Source: UBA7332 sp051657165 (lineage in GTDB: Bacteria > Bacteroidota > Bacteroidia > Bacteroidales > UBA7332). Taken from it: a DNA stretch of 64,000 nucleotides. Shown piece after piece: positions 26,865 through 36,432 of the stretch. The first letter of the stretch is position 1; every line of letters begins with the position of its first letter. The DNA lies in contig JBOFKD010000143.1 in NCBI GenBank assembly GCA_051657165.1, forward strand, positions 1-64,000. The letters run 5' to 3'. Below the pieces are notes generated by a model. It did not search any database. It was not told the origin of the DNA and saw nothing but the letters and a program-made list of their open reading frames with translations. Position numbers and translations under genes: made by a program.

Positions 26865-28265
26865 ATGGGTGGTTTTTTCGGAACTATTTCAAAATCAAAC
26901 TGCGTAACCGATCTTTTTTACGGTACTGACTACAATTCTCATCTAGGAACACGTAGAGGAGGAATGGTAACTCTTCACAAAGGGATATTTCATCGCGCGA
27001 TTCACAATCTGGAAAATTCGTACTTCAGATCTAAATTTGAAAGTGATCTGGATAAGTTTGAAGGTCATTCTGGTATTGGCGTTATCAGTGATACTGATCC
27101 GCAACCAATTTGCATAAACTCACATCTTGGAAAATTTGCAATCGTAACCGTAGCAAAGGTTAATAATGCTCAGGAGTTAGAGCGTGAATTAATTCAGGGA
27201 GGCAATCACTTTTCTGAACTGAGTACCGAACATATCACAGAGCTTATAGCCTTACTTATCATTCAGGGAAAAAGCTTTGTTGAAGGAATCGAAAATGTAT
27301 ATAACCGTATAAAGGGGTCATGTTCCATGCTTCTGCTTACCGAACAGGGTATTATAGCAGCAAGAGATAAAATGGGACGGACCCCTATTATTTTAGGTAA
27401 AAAAGAAGGAGCATGGGCAGCATCCAGCGAGCCGGCTGGTTTCCCGAATCTAGGATACGAAGCTTGCTACGATGTTGGTCCGGGTGAAATCGTCGAACTG
27501 ACTGCCGATACTATGACTCAGCTCAGAAAGCCAAACAAAAAAATGCAGGTATGCTCATTCCTGTGGGTTTACTACGGATTCCCGGTTTCAGACTACGAAG
27601 GAAAAAATGTAGATATGGCTCGCTATGCCAGTGGTATGGAAATGGCAAAACAGGATGATGTCGATGCCGACTTCGTATCCGGCATACCGGATTCAGGTAT
27701 CGGAATGGCACTGGGATATGCAGAGGGAAAAGGGATTCCTTACAAAAGAGCCATCGTTAAATACACTCCTACATGGCCTCGAAGTTTCACACCAAGCAAC
27801 CAGTCCGTACGCGAATTCATTGCCAAAATGAAACTAATACCAAACAAACAACTACTTGAAGGCAAAAGAGTCGTATTCTGTGACGACTCCATCGTGCGTG
27901 GCACACAACTCCGCGACAATGTAAACATCCTTTACAATTACGGCGCAAAAGAAGTACACATGCGTACAGGCTGCCCTCCTATCCTTTATGCTTGTCCATT
28001 CATCGGATTCTCAGCATCTAAATCTGAACTTGAGCTTATCGCCCGCCGCACAATAAAAGAAATTGAAGGCGATGACAAAAAAGATTTGGAGAAATATGCT
28101 ACAACCAATTCACCTCAATATTGCAAAATGGTTGAAAACATCCGCAAGCAATTAAACATTACAACTTTAAAATTCAACACTGTTGAAAACCTTGTTAAAG
28201 CAATCGGACTTCCGGCAGATTGTATCTGCACACATTGCTATAATGGGACAGGTAAATTTGAATAA
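26865..28265 (+). CDS. PurF-like amidophosphoribosyltransferase paralogue lacking the catalytic cysteine
   Basis: A 466-residue protein with the full PurF layout: an N-terminal Ntn-type domain and a C-terminal type I phosphoribosyltransferase domain. The PRPP loop is intact (VVFCDDSIVRGTQ, 336-348), as are IPDSGIGMALGYAEGKGIPY (274-293) and the C-terminal CICTHCYNG. However, the protein begins MGGFFG where PurF has MCGIFG, so the N-terminal nucleophile cysteine is missing. The RYST-type glutamine-site motif is also replaced by GHSGIG (68-73). Glutamine hydrolysis is therefore unlikely. It may use free ammonia, have another acceptor or be regulatory. The start is fixed by the -7 box 33 bp upstream. 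Confidence 0.9.
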   Translation: MGGFFGTISKSNCVTDLFYGTDYNSHLGTRRGGMVTLHKGIFHRAIHNLENSYFRSKFESDLDKFEGHSGIGVISDTDPQPICINSHLGKFAIVTVAKVNNAQELERELIQGGNHFSELSTEHITELIALLIIQGKSFVEGIENVYNRIKGSCSMLLLTEQGIIAARDKMGRTPIILGKKEGAWAASSEPAGFPNLGYEACYDVGPGEIVELTADTMTQLRKPNKKMQVCSFLWVYYGFPVSDYEGKNVDMARYASGMEMAKQDDVDADFVSGIPDSGIGMALGYAEGKGIPYKRAIVKYTPTWPRSFTPSNQSVREFIAKMKLIPNKQLLEGKRVVFCDDSIVRGTQLRDNVNILYNYGAKEVHMRTGCPPILYACPFIGFSASKSELELIARRTIKEIEGDDKKDLEKYATTNSPQYCKMVENIRKQLNITTLKFNTVENLVKAIGLPADCICTHCYNGTGKFE

Positions 28266-28278
28266 ATCTTTATATAAG

Positions 28279-28325
28279 AAATCCGCTGACCGAAATTTAA
28301 TATAGACGGTCAGCGGATTTTTTTA
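28279..28325 (+). terminator. Terminator after the PurF-like gene
   Basis: A perfect 14-bp stem (28279-28292 with 28307-28320) is followed by a T-run. Confidence 0.92.
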
Positions 28326-28396
28326 TATCCCGGCCCAATGCCGGAGAAACAGTATATAAAGCAGTAATTATCCGGAATAATAATCTCTCCGGCTTA

Positions 28397-29065
28397 TCAC
28401 GATTCTACAATTGCTTTCATCTCTTTTTTCATCTTACGCTCATAAAAGCGACAGTAAGGACTGAGACCACAGGTTTCACACTTAGGCTTACGGGCAAGAC
28501 AAACATAGCGTCCGTGAAGAATAAGCCAATGATGTGCAATAGGAATCAACTCTGGTGAAATATATTTGATCAACTTCTTCTCTGTCTCAAGAGGCGTCTT
28601 AGAGTTATTCGTCAGACCAATTCTATTCGAAACACGAAAAACATGAGTATCAACGGCCATACGTGGCTGTTCGAATATAACAGATAAGATAACATTGGCC
28701 GTTTTACGTCCCACACCCGGAAGTTTGATTAAATCCTTTTCAGTTGATGGAACCTCCCCGTTAAACTCATCCACAAGAATACGTGCCATTCCATAAAGAT
28801 GCTTTGCTTTATTATTGGGATAAGATACACTACGGATAAAAGCGAATATTTCATCTACAGTTGCCTGTGCCAGAGCAAACGCATCAGGATAAGCCGCAAA
28901 AAGAGCAGGCGTTATCATATTTACTCTTTTATCCGTACACTGCGCAGAGAGGATAACAGCAATAAGAAGCTGATAAGGGTTTTCGTAGTTAAGTTCAGTC
29001 TCGGCTACAGGCATTTCGCGCTGAAACCATTCAATGACTTTTTCATATCGTTCTTTTATTCTCAT
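28397..29065 (-). CDS. nth: Endonuclease III (DNA glycosylase/AP lyase)
   Basis: A 222-residue helix-hairpin-helix DNA glycosylase. The HhH motif LPGVGRKTANVILS contains the catalytic lysine, and the aspartate follows in AVDTHVFRVSNR. The C-terminal iron-sulphur cluster ligands are in CLARKPKCETCGLSPYC (C-x6-C-x2-C-x5-C). It removes oxidised pyrimidines in base-excision repair. It lies on the minus strand downstream of pheS with about 100 bp between them, probably a separate unit. Confidence 0.96.
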   Translation of the reverse strand: MRIKERYEKVIEWFQREMPVAETELNYENPYQLLIAVILSAQCTDKRVNMITPALFAAYPDAFALAQATVDEIFAFIRSVSYPNNKAKHLYGMARILVDEFNGEVPSTEKDLIKLPGVGRKTANVILSVIFEQPRMAVDTHVFRVSNRIGLTNNSKTPLETEKKLIKYISPELIPIAHHWLILHGRYVCLARKPKCETCGLSPYCRFYERKMKKEMKAIVES

Positions 29066-29167
29066 AGAATTCAGGAAAGGTTAGATACAAATAATGGATA
29101 ATTGTTTAAACAAGGTTTAAGCAACTATCCATTATTAATTTATATATTATCCACTATTTGCGTGTTA

Positions 29168-30187
29168 TTAGTGAGCCGGTTCAAACTGACGAAGGAAGCG
29201 GACATCATTCTCAGAGAACAAGCGTAAGTCTTTCACCTGATATTTCAGATTTGTAATACGCTCAATACCCATTCCTAAAGCATAACCCGAATATTCTTTT
29301 GAATCAATACCACATGCTTCAAGCACATTCGGATCAACCATACCACATCCCAGGATTTCAACCCATCCTGTATGTTTACAGAAAGGACATCCTTTACCTC
29401 CGCAAAGATTACATGAAATATCCATTTCAGCTGAAGGCTCAGTAAAAGGGAAATACGACGGACGAAGACGAATCTTTGTTTCTGCACCGAACATCTCTTT
29501 CGCAAAATAAAGCAATGCTTGTTTCAAATCCGCAAATGACACATTCTTATCTACATACAACGCTTCTACCTGGTGGAAGAAACAGTGTGCACGATATGAA
29601 ATAGCTTCATTACGATAAACACGTCCCGGACAAATAATACGAATCGGAGGTTGTGTATTTTCCATCACACGTGTTTGCACAGAGGATGTATGCGTACGCA
29701 ACAAAACATCCGGTGAGCGCTGAATAAAGAAAGTATCCTGCATATCACGCGCCGGGTGATCGTCAGCAAAGTTAAGTGACGAAAACACATGCCAGTCATC
29801 TTCAATTTCAGGACCTTCAGCAATTGTAAATCCTAAACGTGCAAAGATTGCACAAATTTCATTTTTTACAATAGAAAGCGGATGACGTGTACCAAGTGCG
29901 ATCGGATATGCTGTACGTGTCAAATCTTCTGAATTATCAGCTACGACTGCATTTTCAAAACTTTCTTTCAAAGCATTGATTTTCTCAGTTGCTGCTTCTT
30001 TCAGATTATTCAAAAGCTGTCCTACTTCACGTTTCTGATCTGCAGGTACATTTCTAAAATCACTAAACAAAGAAGTGACTTCACCTTTCTTACTTAAGTA
30101 TTTAATACGTAACGCTTCAATCTCTTCTGGTTTCGTCACAGTCAAATTTTCGATTTCCTGTAACAGAGCTTCTATCTTTTGTTGCAT
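29168..30187 (-). CDS. pheS: Phenylalanyl-tRNA synthetase alpha subunit
   Basis: The start is set at 30187 (MQQKIEALLQEIENL), giving 339 residues, the usual family length. The longer frame to 30262 runs through the promoter at 30217-30247 and is not used. The protein has the N-terminal coiled coil (LSKKGEVTSLF), the class II motif 2 region (RVYRNEAISYRAHCFFHQVE) and motif 3 (GYALGMGIERITNLKY). It forms the alpha2-beta2 enzyme with PheT, which is not in this window. Confidence 0.96.
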   Translation of the reverse strand: MQQKIEALLQEIENLTVTKPEEIEALRIKYLSKKGEVTSLFSDFRNVPADQKREVGQLLNNLKEAATEKINALKESFENAVVADNSEDLTRTAYPIALGTRHPLSIVKNEICAIFARLGFTIAEGPEIEDDWHVFSSLNFADDHPARDMQDTFFIQRSPDVLLRTHTSSVQTRVMENTQPPIRIICPGRVYRNEAISYRAHCFFHQVEALYVDKNVSFADLKQALLYFAKEMFGAETKIRLRPSYFPFTEPSAEMDISCNLCGGKGCPFCKHTGWVEILGCGMVDPNVLEACGIDSKEYSGYALGMGIERITNLKYQVKDLRLFSENDVRFLRQFEPAH

Positions 30188-30216
30188 AATTTCCGTAGAT
30201 TTCTTCAATTCTACTG

Positions 30217-30247
30217 CAAACCTACACAATAATTTTGAAACTTTCAA
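30217..30247 (-). promoter_or_regulatory. Promoter of pheS
   Basis: On the minus strand TTG (30247-30245), a 20-bp spacer and TAGGTTTG (30224-30217) are well placed, with the ATG 30 bp downstream of the -7 box. Confidence 0.65.
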
Positions 30248-30291
30248 CCAAAAAATAGTCATTTTACCTTATTCCATAGCACAAAGTAATA

Positions 30292-30338
30292 TTTCAAAAA
30301 AAAGAAAGCAGTGAGACATCAGAAATATCCCACTGCTT
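30292..30338 (-). terminator. Terminator after htpG
   Basis: A stem agcagtg/cactgct (30307-30313 with 30331-30337) is followed on the minus strand by a long T-run (30292-30304). Confidence 0.75.
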
Positions 30339-30363
30339 AGTTATTATATGATATAATATCAGA

Positions 30364-32415
30364 TTAAAGCAAGTCTACACTTCGCTTGATAAAGTTATTC
30401 AAAGCTTCGCCTTTCAACTGACCATTAGATAAAAGAGCAATATCTATTAATTGTCTTACAAGCTTATTTTCTGAAGCATAACGGCTTAAAATTCCGGCAC
30501 GCTCACCACCCAGTTCTTCTAACTGTTTTGCAGTTTTTTCAAGATCTTCTTTTTCGATAACCGGAATTTCCTCTTCTTTTTTATTAGCATGAGTAGCATT
30601 CAAATCTCTCTGATATTGTTCGAGTGAATGAATTTTCTCAACAACAGGTTTCAATTCCTCACCGCAGGCTACGGCTTCATCTTCAAGAATACGTTTCGTT
30701 ACAGGGTGGTCTGCATTTATAACCATCGTAAATGTTTCCGGCATTTCACCATAGAAACTATACATTGGATTCATCGCTGCCATTTCCTTCATACGACGTA
30801 CATATTCAGCCTGAGTAATAAGTATAGGTTGAGCTGACTCTCCTAATGCCTCAAACGATACAATAAATTCTGTCTTCTCAATTTTAGGCATCTGTGATTT
30901 AAACATAATATCCAGATCTGCTTTCTGATCATCAGACAACGTCACTTCCGCCTTGTGCTCTTTTTTAATGATATTATCAATCACATCACTATCTACACGC
31001 ACAAACTGAGTTTTCTCAAGTTTATGTTCCATTTTAGAAGCAAAGTGAGTATCAAGCTGTCCATCCATTAAAAGAACGTCATAGCCTTTTGCTTTAGCAG
31101 CTTCTATATAGCTAAACTGAGCATCTTTATCTGTCGTATATAAATAAATAAGATTACCCTCTTTATCTGTCTGACTACCTTCAATAAGAGTTTTATACTC
31201 CTCAAGTGTATAAAATTTATTATCCACATTTTTGAGTAATACAAATTTCTCAGCTCTCTCACTAAACTTCTCGTCAGTAAGCATACCATATTCAATGAAA
31301 ACTTTCAGATCATCCCATTTCTCTTCAAATTTAGCACGATCCTGATTAAAGATTTCCTGCAGACGATCTGCTACCTTTTTAGTAATATGGTTCGATATTT
31401 TCTTCACATTGCTGTCACTTTGCAAATATGAACGGGATACATTCAGAGGAATATCCGGTGAATCAATCACACCATGAAGCAGCGTTAAGAATTCCGGAAC
31501 AATACCTTCTACCGAATCCGTAACAAACACCTGATTGCAATACAATTGAATCTTATTGCGTTGTAACTCCATATTATTACGGATTTTAGGGAAGTAAAGC
31601 ACCCCTGTAAGCTTGAATGGATAATCCACATTCAAGTGAATCCAGAACAAAGGCTCATCTCCGGCAGGATACAATTCCCGATAGAATTTTTTATAATCTT
31701 CATCTGTCAGTTCAGAGGGCTTACGGGTCCATAACGGATTTGTATCATTAATCTGATTATCTTCATCCGTATCTACATATTTGCCATCCTTCCATTCTTG
31801 CTTTTTACCAAAAATCACAGGCACAGCAAGGAAGCGACAATACTTTTTCAACAGTCCTTCAATTTTATCTTTCTGAAGAAACTCTTTATTTTCATCATCA
31901 ATATAAAGTACAATATCAGTACCTCTCTCTTGCTTATCAACCTCTTCTATTTTATATTCAGGAGTACCATCACAGCTCCATTTAACAGCTTTGGCCCCAT
32001 CTTTAAACGAACGTGTAATGATTTCTACTTTTTTAGAAACCATAAATGACGAATAGAATCCCAGACCAAAATGTCCGATAATAGCATTCGCATCATTTTT
32101 ATATTTTTCCAGAAATTCTTCAGCTCCCGAGAATGCAATCTGATTAATATATTTATCAATTTCCTCCGCAGTCATACCGATACCATGATCTGAAACTGTA
32201 AGAGTACCTTTTTCTTCATCCAGTTTAACCCATACCTTCAGATCGCCGAGTTCACCTTTAAACTCACCAACTGATGCCAGAGTTTTTAATTTCTGAGTAG
32301 CATCGACTGCATTCGAAACTAATTCACGAAGAAAAATATCATGATCACTATACAAGAATTTTTTAATAATCGGAAAAATGTTATCCGTAGTAACACCAAT
32401 ATGTCCTTTTTGCAT
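30364..32415 (-). CDS. htpG: Chaperone HtpG (Hsp90)
   Basis: A 683-residue Hsp90. The GHKL ATP-binding domain shows LRELVSNAVDATQKL, VSDHGIGMT and GHFGLGFYSSFMV. The middle domain has the catalytic arginine region PLNVSRSYLQSD, and a C-terminal dimerisation domain follows. It is about 50 residues longer than the Escherichia coli protein, as is usual in Bacteroidota. It lies just after dnaK on the same strand, but a hairpin separates them, so it probably has its own expression. Confidence 0.96.
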   Translation of the reverse strand: MQKGHIGVTTDNIFPIIKKFLYSDHDIFLRELVSNAVDATQKLKTLASVGEFKGELGDLKVWVKLDEEKGTLTVSDHGIGMTAEEIDKYINQIAFSGAEEFLEKYKNDANAIIGHFGLGFYSSFMVSKKVEIITRSFKDGAKAVKWSCDGTPEYKIEEVDKQERGTDIVLYIDDENKEFLQKDKIEGLLKKYCRFLAVPVIFGKKQEWKDGKYVDTDEDNQINDTNPLWTRKPSELTDEDYKKFYRELYPAGDEPLFWIHLNVDYPFKLTGVLYFPKIRNNMELQRNKIQLYCNQVFVTDSVEGIVPEFLTLLHGVIDSPDIPLNVSRSYLQSDSNVKKISNHITKKVADRLQEIFNQDRAKFEEKWDDLKVFIEYGMLTDEKFSERAEKFVLLKNVDNKFYTLEEYKTLIEGSQTDKEGNLIYLYTTDKDAQFSYIEAAKAKGYDVLLMDGQLDTHFASKMEHKLEKTQFVRVDSDVIDNIIKKEHKAEVTLSDDQKADLDIMFKSQMPKIEKTEFIVSFEALGESAQPILITQAEYVRRMKEMAAMNPMYSFYGEMPETFTMVINADHPVTKRILEDEAVACGEELKPVVEKIHSLEQYQRDLNATHANKKEEEIPVIEKEDLEKTAKQLEELGGERAGILSRYASENKLVRQLIDIALLSNGQLKGEALNNFIKRSVDLL

Positions 32416-32440
32416 AAAATAGATTTTTAGTTTTTTCAGA

Positions 32441-32501
32441 AAAAAAAGAGCTATGAACTAAGAACATAAGATCTCTCTTACAGTCCGAAATTCATAGCTC
32501 T
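32441..32501 (-). terminator. Terminator after dnaK
   Basis: An 11-bp stem (32447-32457 with 32491-32501) is followed on the minus strand by a T-run (32440-32447). Confidence 0.75.
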
Positions 32502-32520
32502 TAGTATTATTTATTCAAGA

Positions 32521-34416
32521 TTACTTCACTTCTTCGAAGTCAACATCTGTTACGCCACCATCATTTTTAGGACCTTGTTCCTGTCCCGGATTTGGTTGTG
32601 CGCCACCAGCTTGCTCCTGAGCATTGTACATATCCTGAGAAATTGCATGTAATGCGTTATTCAATTCAGACATTGCATTATCAATTCCGGCAATATTTTG
32701 ATTTTTATGCTCTTCTTTTAATTTAGCCAAAGCTGCTTCAACAGGTGCTTTTTTATCAGCAGGAATTTTATCACCAAGATCTGTCAATTGTTTTTCTGTC
32801 TGGAAAATCATTGAGTCAGCCTGATTCAATTTCTCTACTTTTTCTTTTTCACGAGCATCTGCTTCTGCATTTGCAGCAGCTTCTTCTTTCATTCTTTGAA
32901 TTTCAGCATCAGAAAGTCCTGAAGATGCTTCGATACGGATATTTTGTTGTTTACCTGTACCTTTATCTTTCGCTGTTACGTTAAGAATACCATTTGCATC
33001 AATATCAAAGATAACTTCGATCTGAGGTACCCCGCGCGGAGCAGCAGGAATTCCGTCTAAGTGGAAACGTCCGATTGATTTATTCTGGTTAGCCATTGGA
33101 CGCTCACCCTGAAGAATATGAATTTCTACTGAAGGCTGATTATCTGATGCAGTAGAGAACACTTCTGATTTTTTAGTTGGAATAGTAGTATTCGCTTCGA
33201 TCAGTTTAGTCATCACACCACCCATAGTTTCAATACCTAATGATAGTGGAGTAACATCTAATAAAAGAACGTCTTTTACATCACCTGTCAATACACCGCC
33301 CTGAATAGCAGCACCAACAGCAACAACTTCATCCGGATTAACACCTTTAGAAGGAGCTTTTCCAAAGAATTTCTGAACGATTTCCTGAATAGCAGGAATA
33401 CGGGTTGATCCACCTACAAGAATAACTTCATCAATTTCTGAAGTATTCAAACCTGCATCTTTCATTGCTTGTTTACAAGGCTCAAGTGTAGCCTGAATCA
33501 AGCTATCTGCCAATTGTTCAAACTGAGCACGAGTTAATGTTTTAACCAAGTGTTTTGGAATACCATTAACCGGCATGATATAAGGTAGATTAATCTCTGT
33601 AGATGTTGAACTTGAAAGTTCAATTTTAGCTTTCTCAGCAGCTTCTTTCAGACGTTGAAGAGCCATTGGATCCTTACGTAAATCAATTCCTTCGTCTGCT
33701 TTAAATGAATCAGCCAACCAGTCAATAATTACCTGGTCAAAATCATCACCACCAAGGTGAGTATCACCATTTGTCGAACGAACTTCAAATACGCCGTCTC
33801 CAAGCTCAAGGATAGAAATATCGAATGTACCACCACCAAGGTCAAATACAGCGATTTTCATATCTTTATGAACTTTATCAAGACCATAAGCAAGAGCTGC
33901 AGCTGTAGGCTCGTTCACAATACGCTGAACTTTCAAACCTGCAATTTCACCAGCTTCTTTTGTAGCCTGACGCTGAGCATCGTTAAAATAAGCAGGAACT
34001 GTAATAACCGCTTCAGTTACTTCTGTTCCAAGATAGTCTTCAGCTGTTTTTTTCATTTTCTGAAGAACCATCGCCGAAATTTCCTGTGGAGTATAAAGAC
34101 GTCCGTCAATATCAACACGTGGAGTATTATTATCACCACGAACTACTTTATAAGGTACGCGTGAAATTTCTTTTTGTACACGATCAAAAGTTTCACCCAT
34201 GAAACGTTTGATTGAGTAAATTGTATTTTGAGGATTAGTGATCGCCTGACGTTTCGCAGGATCACCAACTTTTCTTTCACCGCCTTCAATAAAAGCTACA
34301 ATTGAAGGAGTTGTACGACGACCTTCACTATTAGCAATAACAACCGGTTCGTTCCCTTCAAGTACTGAAACGCATGAGTTGGTTGTTCCCAAGTCAATTC
34401 CAATAATCTTTCCCAT
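32521..34416 (-). CDS. dnaK: Chaperone DnaK (Hsp70)
   Basis: A 631-residue Hsp70. The N-terminus (MGKIIGIDLGTTNSCVSVLE) begins the ATPase domain, with IAVFDLGGGTFDISIL and the VILVGGSTRIP signature, then the linker DVLLLDVTPLSLG, the peptide-binding domain and the helical lid. It ends GGVTDVDFEEVK, the co-chaperone-binding type of tail. No dnaJ or grpE is adjacent in this window, and I see no CIRCE element upstream. Confidence 0.98.
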   Translation of the reverse strand: MGKIIGIDLGTTNSCVSVLEGNEPVVIANSEGRRTTPSIVAFIEGGERKVGDPAKRQAITNPQNTIYSIKRFMGETFDRVQKEISRVPYKVVRGDNNTPRVDIDGRLYTPQEISAMVLQKMKKTAEDYLGTEVTEAVITVPAYFNDAQRQATKEAGEIAGLKVQRIVNEPTAAALAYGLDKVHKDMKIAVFDLGGGTFDISILELGDGVFEVRSTNGDTHLGGDDFDQVIIDWLADSFKADEGIDLRKDPMALQRLKEAAEKAKIELSSSTSTEINLPYIMPVNGIPKHLVKTLTRAQFEQLADSLIQATLEPCKQAMKDAGLNTSEIDEVILVGGSTRIPAIQEIVQKFFGKAPSKGVNPDEVVAVGAAIQGGVLTGDVKDVLLLDVTPLSLGIETMGGVMTKLIEANTTIPTKKSEVFSTASDNQPSVEIHILQGERPMANQNKSIGRFHLDGIPAAPRGVPQIEVIFDIDANGILNVTAKDKGTGKQQNIRIEASSGLSDAEIQRMKEEAAANAEADAREKEKVEKLNQADSMIFQTEKQLTDLGDKIPADKKAPVEAALAKLKEEHKNQNIAGIDNAMSELNNALHAISQDMYNAQEQAGGAQPNPGQEQGPKNDGGVTDVDFEEVK

Positions 34417-34795
34417 AATGATATATAGTTTAGTTTAAAATTACGTATTTCTTATTAAGCTCTTTATGATTATGTTTTCGAGCTTCAGTTTACAATATTG
34501 CAAAGTGTGTGCCAAACTCAAAAACTGTATTTTGAAATTATCAAATGGAATTTTTGACAGATTTACGCTTTGAGAAGCTCTAATAAATGAAAAAACAAGA
34601 CATAATGTCAGAACAAACGCGAAAAAAAGTCATTTATCTTTCCCAGTATGTATTGCAATCCGAAAATCTATTATCAAATATTCATTTCTATTTCACTTCG
34701 CGCTGTGTTTGCATATAAAACTAATAAGTATCATAATTTGTTCTATTGCCATAGAGATTATTATCTAAATTTTTTATTTTATAAATTTTCGTAGC
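34417..34795. other. Divergent intergenic region, dnaK / secreted protein
   Basis: About 380 AT-rich bp. I see no RNA gene, clear promoter pair or repeat in it. Confidence 0.5.
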
Positions 34796-35635
34796 ATGAA
34801 AAAGAATTTATTCGTTGCAATGGCATTGATTGCAACAACAGTAATTAGCTATCCGTTTGAGACTATAAGTGCACAGCAATATGTACCGGGAAGCGGACCC
34901 GGCCCTGTCATTATCCCTCCGGTTCAGCAAATACCTCAGACCCCGGCTAAAACAGGAGCGACTATATCCAGAAACTACAATTATCCGAATGTCGATCCGG
35001 GCGTTGTCATTCCTCAGCGACCGTTCAATATGCCAAGTGCACCGGGACCGGTTATCGTATCCCAGTCAAATTTCTATTTACAGGGACAATTCTTTATGAT
35101 CGGTGAAAAACTATATTTTCTGGATTGTGCTACCGGCCGGACTCTTCCAGTAGCCAAAAGCAATGCATACCAGGAAGTCGTAAGCAAATATGCCAGACAA
35201 GGTGCCATGTATTCAGAAATGAATTACGCAAACATCCGTGGATTCATGCAACAGGACAATGCACACAATCAGGAACTTGTTGTTACATACCTGACAAACA
35301 TTTCTCTGAATGAAAACTGTCCTATGAACAGTAATATTATCGGAACTTACGTAGCCGTTAGCGAGTCAGCTTCAGGACCAATGCTTAAAAGCATCCTGAC
35401 CATACATGGAAACTACACATTTACCTATACTACATACAACATGAACACCAATGTAATGGTAGGATACACAAGTGGCGGATGGAACTACACAGATCAGGGA
35501 CAATTAGCGTTCTTCTACACAAACAGAGACCCATATCTGTCACCGACAGCAATGGTCAACTACGAAAAAAGAACTATATCCTGGACAACTCAGCAAGGTA
35601 CTGCATTTAACGCAAGTGTGCTGTTTGCTTATTAA
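34796..35635 (+). CDS. Secreted protein of unknown function
   Basis: A 279-residue protein with a signal peptide (MKKNLFVAMALIATTVIS, cut near ISAQ). After it comes a Pro/Gly-rich stretch (about 28-80) with repeats of PGPVI. A middle domain (YFLDCATGRTLPVAK, a possible lipid- or wall-binding piece) is followed by a C-terminal beta-rich domain with many aromatic residues (NYTFTYTTYNMNTN, SGGWNYTDQGQLAFF). I do not recognise a family. It stands alone with its own terminator. Confidence 0.75.
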   Translation: MKKNLFVAMALIATTVISYPFETISAQQYVPGSGPGPVIIPPVQQIPQTPAKTGATISRNYNYPNVDPGVVIPQRPFNMPSAPGPVIVSQSNFYLQGQFFMIGEKLYFLDCATGRTLPVAKSNAYQEVVSKYARQGAMYSEMNYANIRGFMQQDNAHNQELVVTYLTNISLNENCPMNSNIIGTYVAVSESASGPMLKSILTIHGNYTFTYTTYNMNTNVMVGYTSGGWNYTDQGQLAFFYTNRDPYLSPTAMVNYEKRTISWTTQQGTAFNASVLFAY

Positions 35636-35651
35636 AAAACAGGAGCATCAA

Positions 35652-35695
35652 AAAGGGAGTCACTAAACAAATAAATTAGTGACTCCTTTTTTTCT
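35652..35695 (+). terminator. Terminator after the secreted protein gene
   Basis: A 10-bp stem (35656-35665 with 35677-35686) followed by a T-run. Confidence 0.88.
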
Positions 35696-35761
35696 TTTAT
35701 TATTTCAGCACAAAGACAACATTTTAGGATATTTATACAACCATATTAAGGGCATTCTTAC

Positions 35762-35769
35762 TATATTTG
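35762..35769 (+). promoter_or_regulatory. -7 box for udk
   Basis: TATATTTG followed by C fits TAnnTTTGC, 36 bp before the ATG at 35805. The -33 part is not clear. It also argues against the longer upstream frame. Confidence 0.5.
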
Positions 35770-35804
35770 CGAGATTTTTAATTCAAAACGAAATAGCAAA
35801 GTTT

Positions 35805-36413
35805 ATGATTGTAATTGGTATTGCCGGGGGTACCGGATCAGGAAAAACAACTGTAGTCAGAAAGATTATCCAAAGCCTTCCTGATAATTCGGTCGTGGTG
35901 CTCTCACAAGATAACTATTACCGGGATTTGGGTCATCTTCCGTTAAACGAAAGACTTGAAACAAATTTCGATGAACCGGCTGCATTTGAATGGGAGCTTC
36001 TGATTGAACATCTGAAGCAGTTAAAACAAGGTCATTCCATTGAACAGCCAACTTATACCTATGTTACCTGCACAAGAAATGCAGAAACCATCAAGGTCGA
36101 ACCTAAAAAAGTCGTCATCATCGAAGGGATTCTTGCACTTACTTGTGAAGAGCTGCGCAATATGATGAACATCAAAGTCTTTGTTGATGCTGATGCTGAT
36201 GACCGTCTTATCCGTGTCATAAGCCGCGATATCGTTGAAAGAGGCAGAACTGCAAATAAGGTAATCGAACGTTATCAGGATGTTCTTAAACCTATGCATC
36301 AACAACATATTGAACCTACAAAACAATACGCTGACATTATTATCCCACAGGGAGGACATAACCATGTGGCTATTGATATCCTTACAAATTACATCGCTAA
36401 AATTTTAGATTAA
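35805..36413 (+). CDS. udk: Uridine kinase
   Basis: A 202-residue P-loop kinase from the ATG at 35805 (MIVIGIAGGTGSGKTTVV, Walker A GGTGSGKT at residues 8-15). The typical QDNYYRD, FDEPAAFEW and YVTCTR stretches follow, then the EGILAL Walker-B-like strand and the RLIRVISRDIVERGR lid. It phosphorylates uridine or cytidine in pyrimidine salvage. It is followed by valS after 19 bp, so the two may be co-transcribed. Confidence 0.95.
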   Translation: MIVIGIAGGTGSGKTTVVRKIIQSLPDNSVVVLSQDNYYRDLGHLPLNERLETNFDEPAAFEWELLIEHLKQLKQGHSIEQPTYTYVTCTRNAETIKVEPKKVVIIEGILALTCEELRNMMNIKVFVDADADDRLIRVISRDIVERGRTANKVIERYQDVLKPMHQQHIEPTKQYADIIIPQGGHNHVAIDILTNYIAKILD

Positions 36414-36432
36414 AAAAATACACATTATATAT

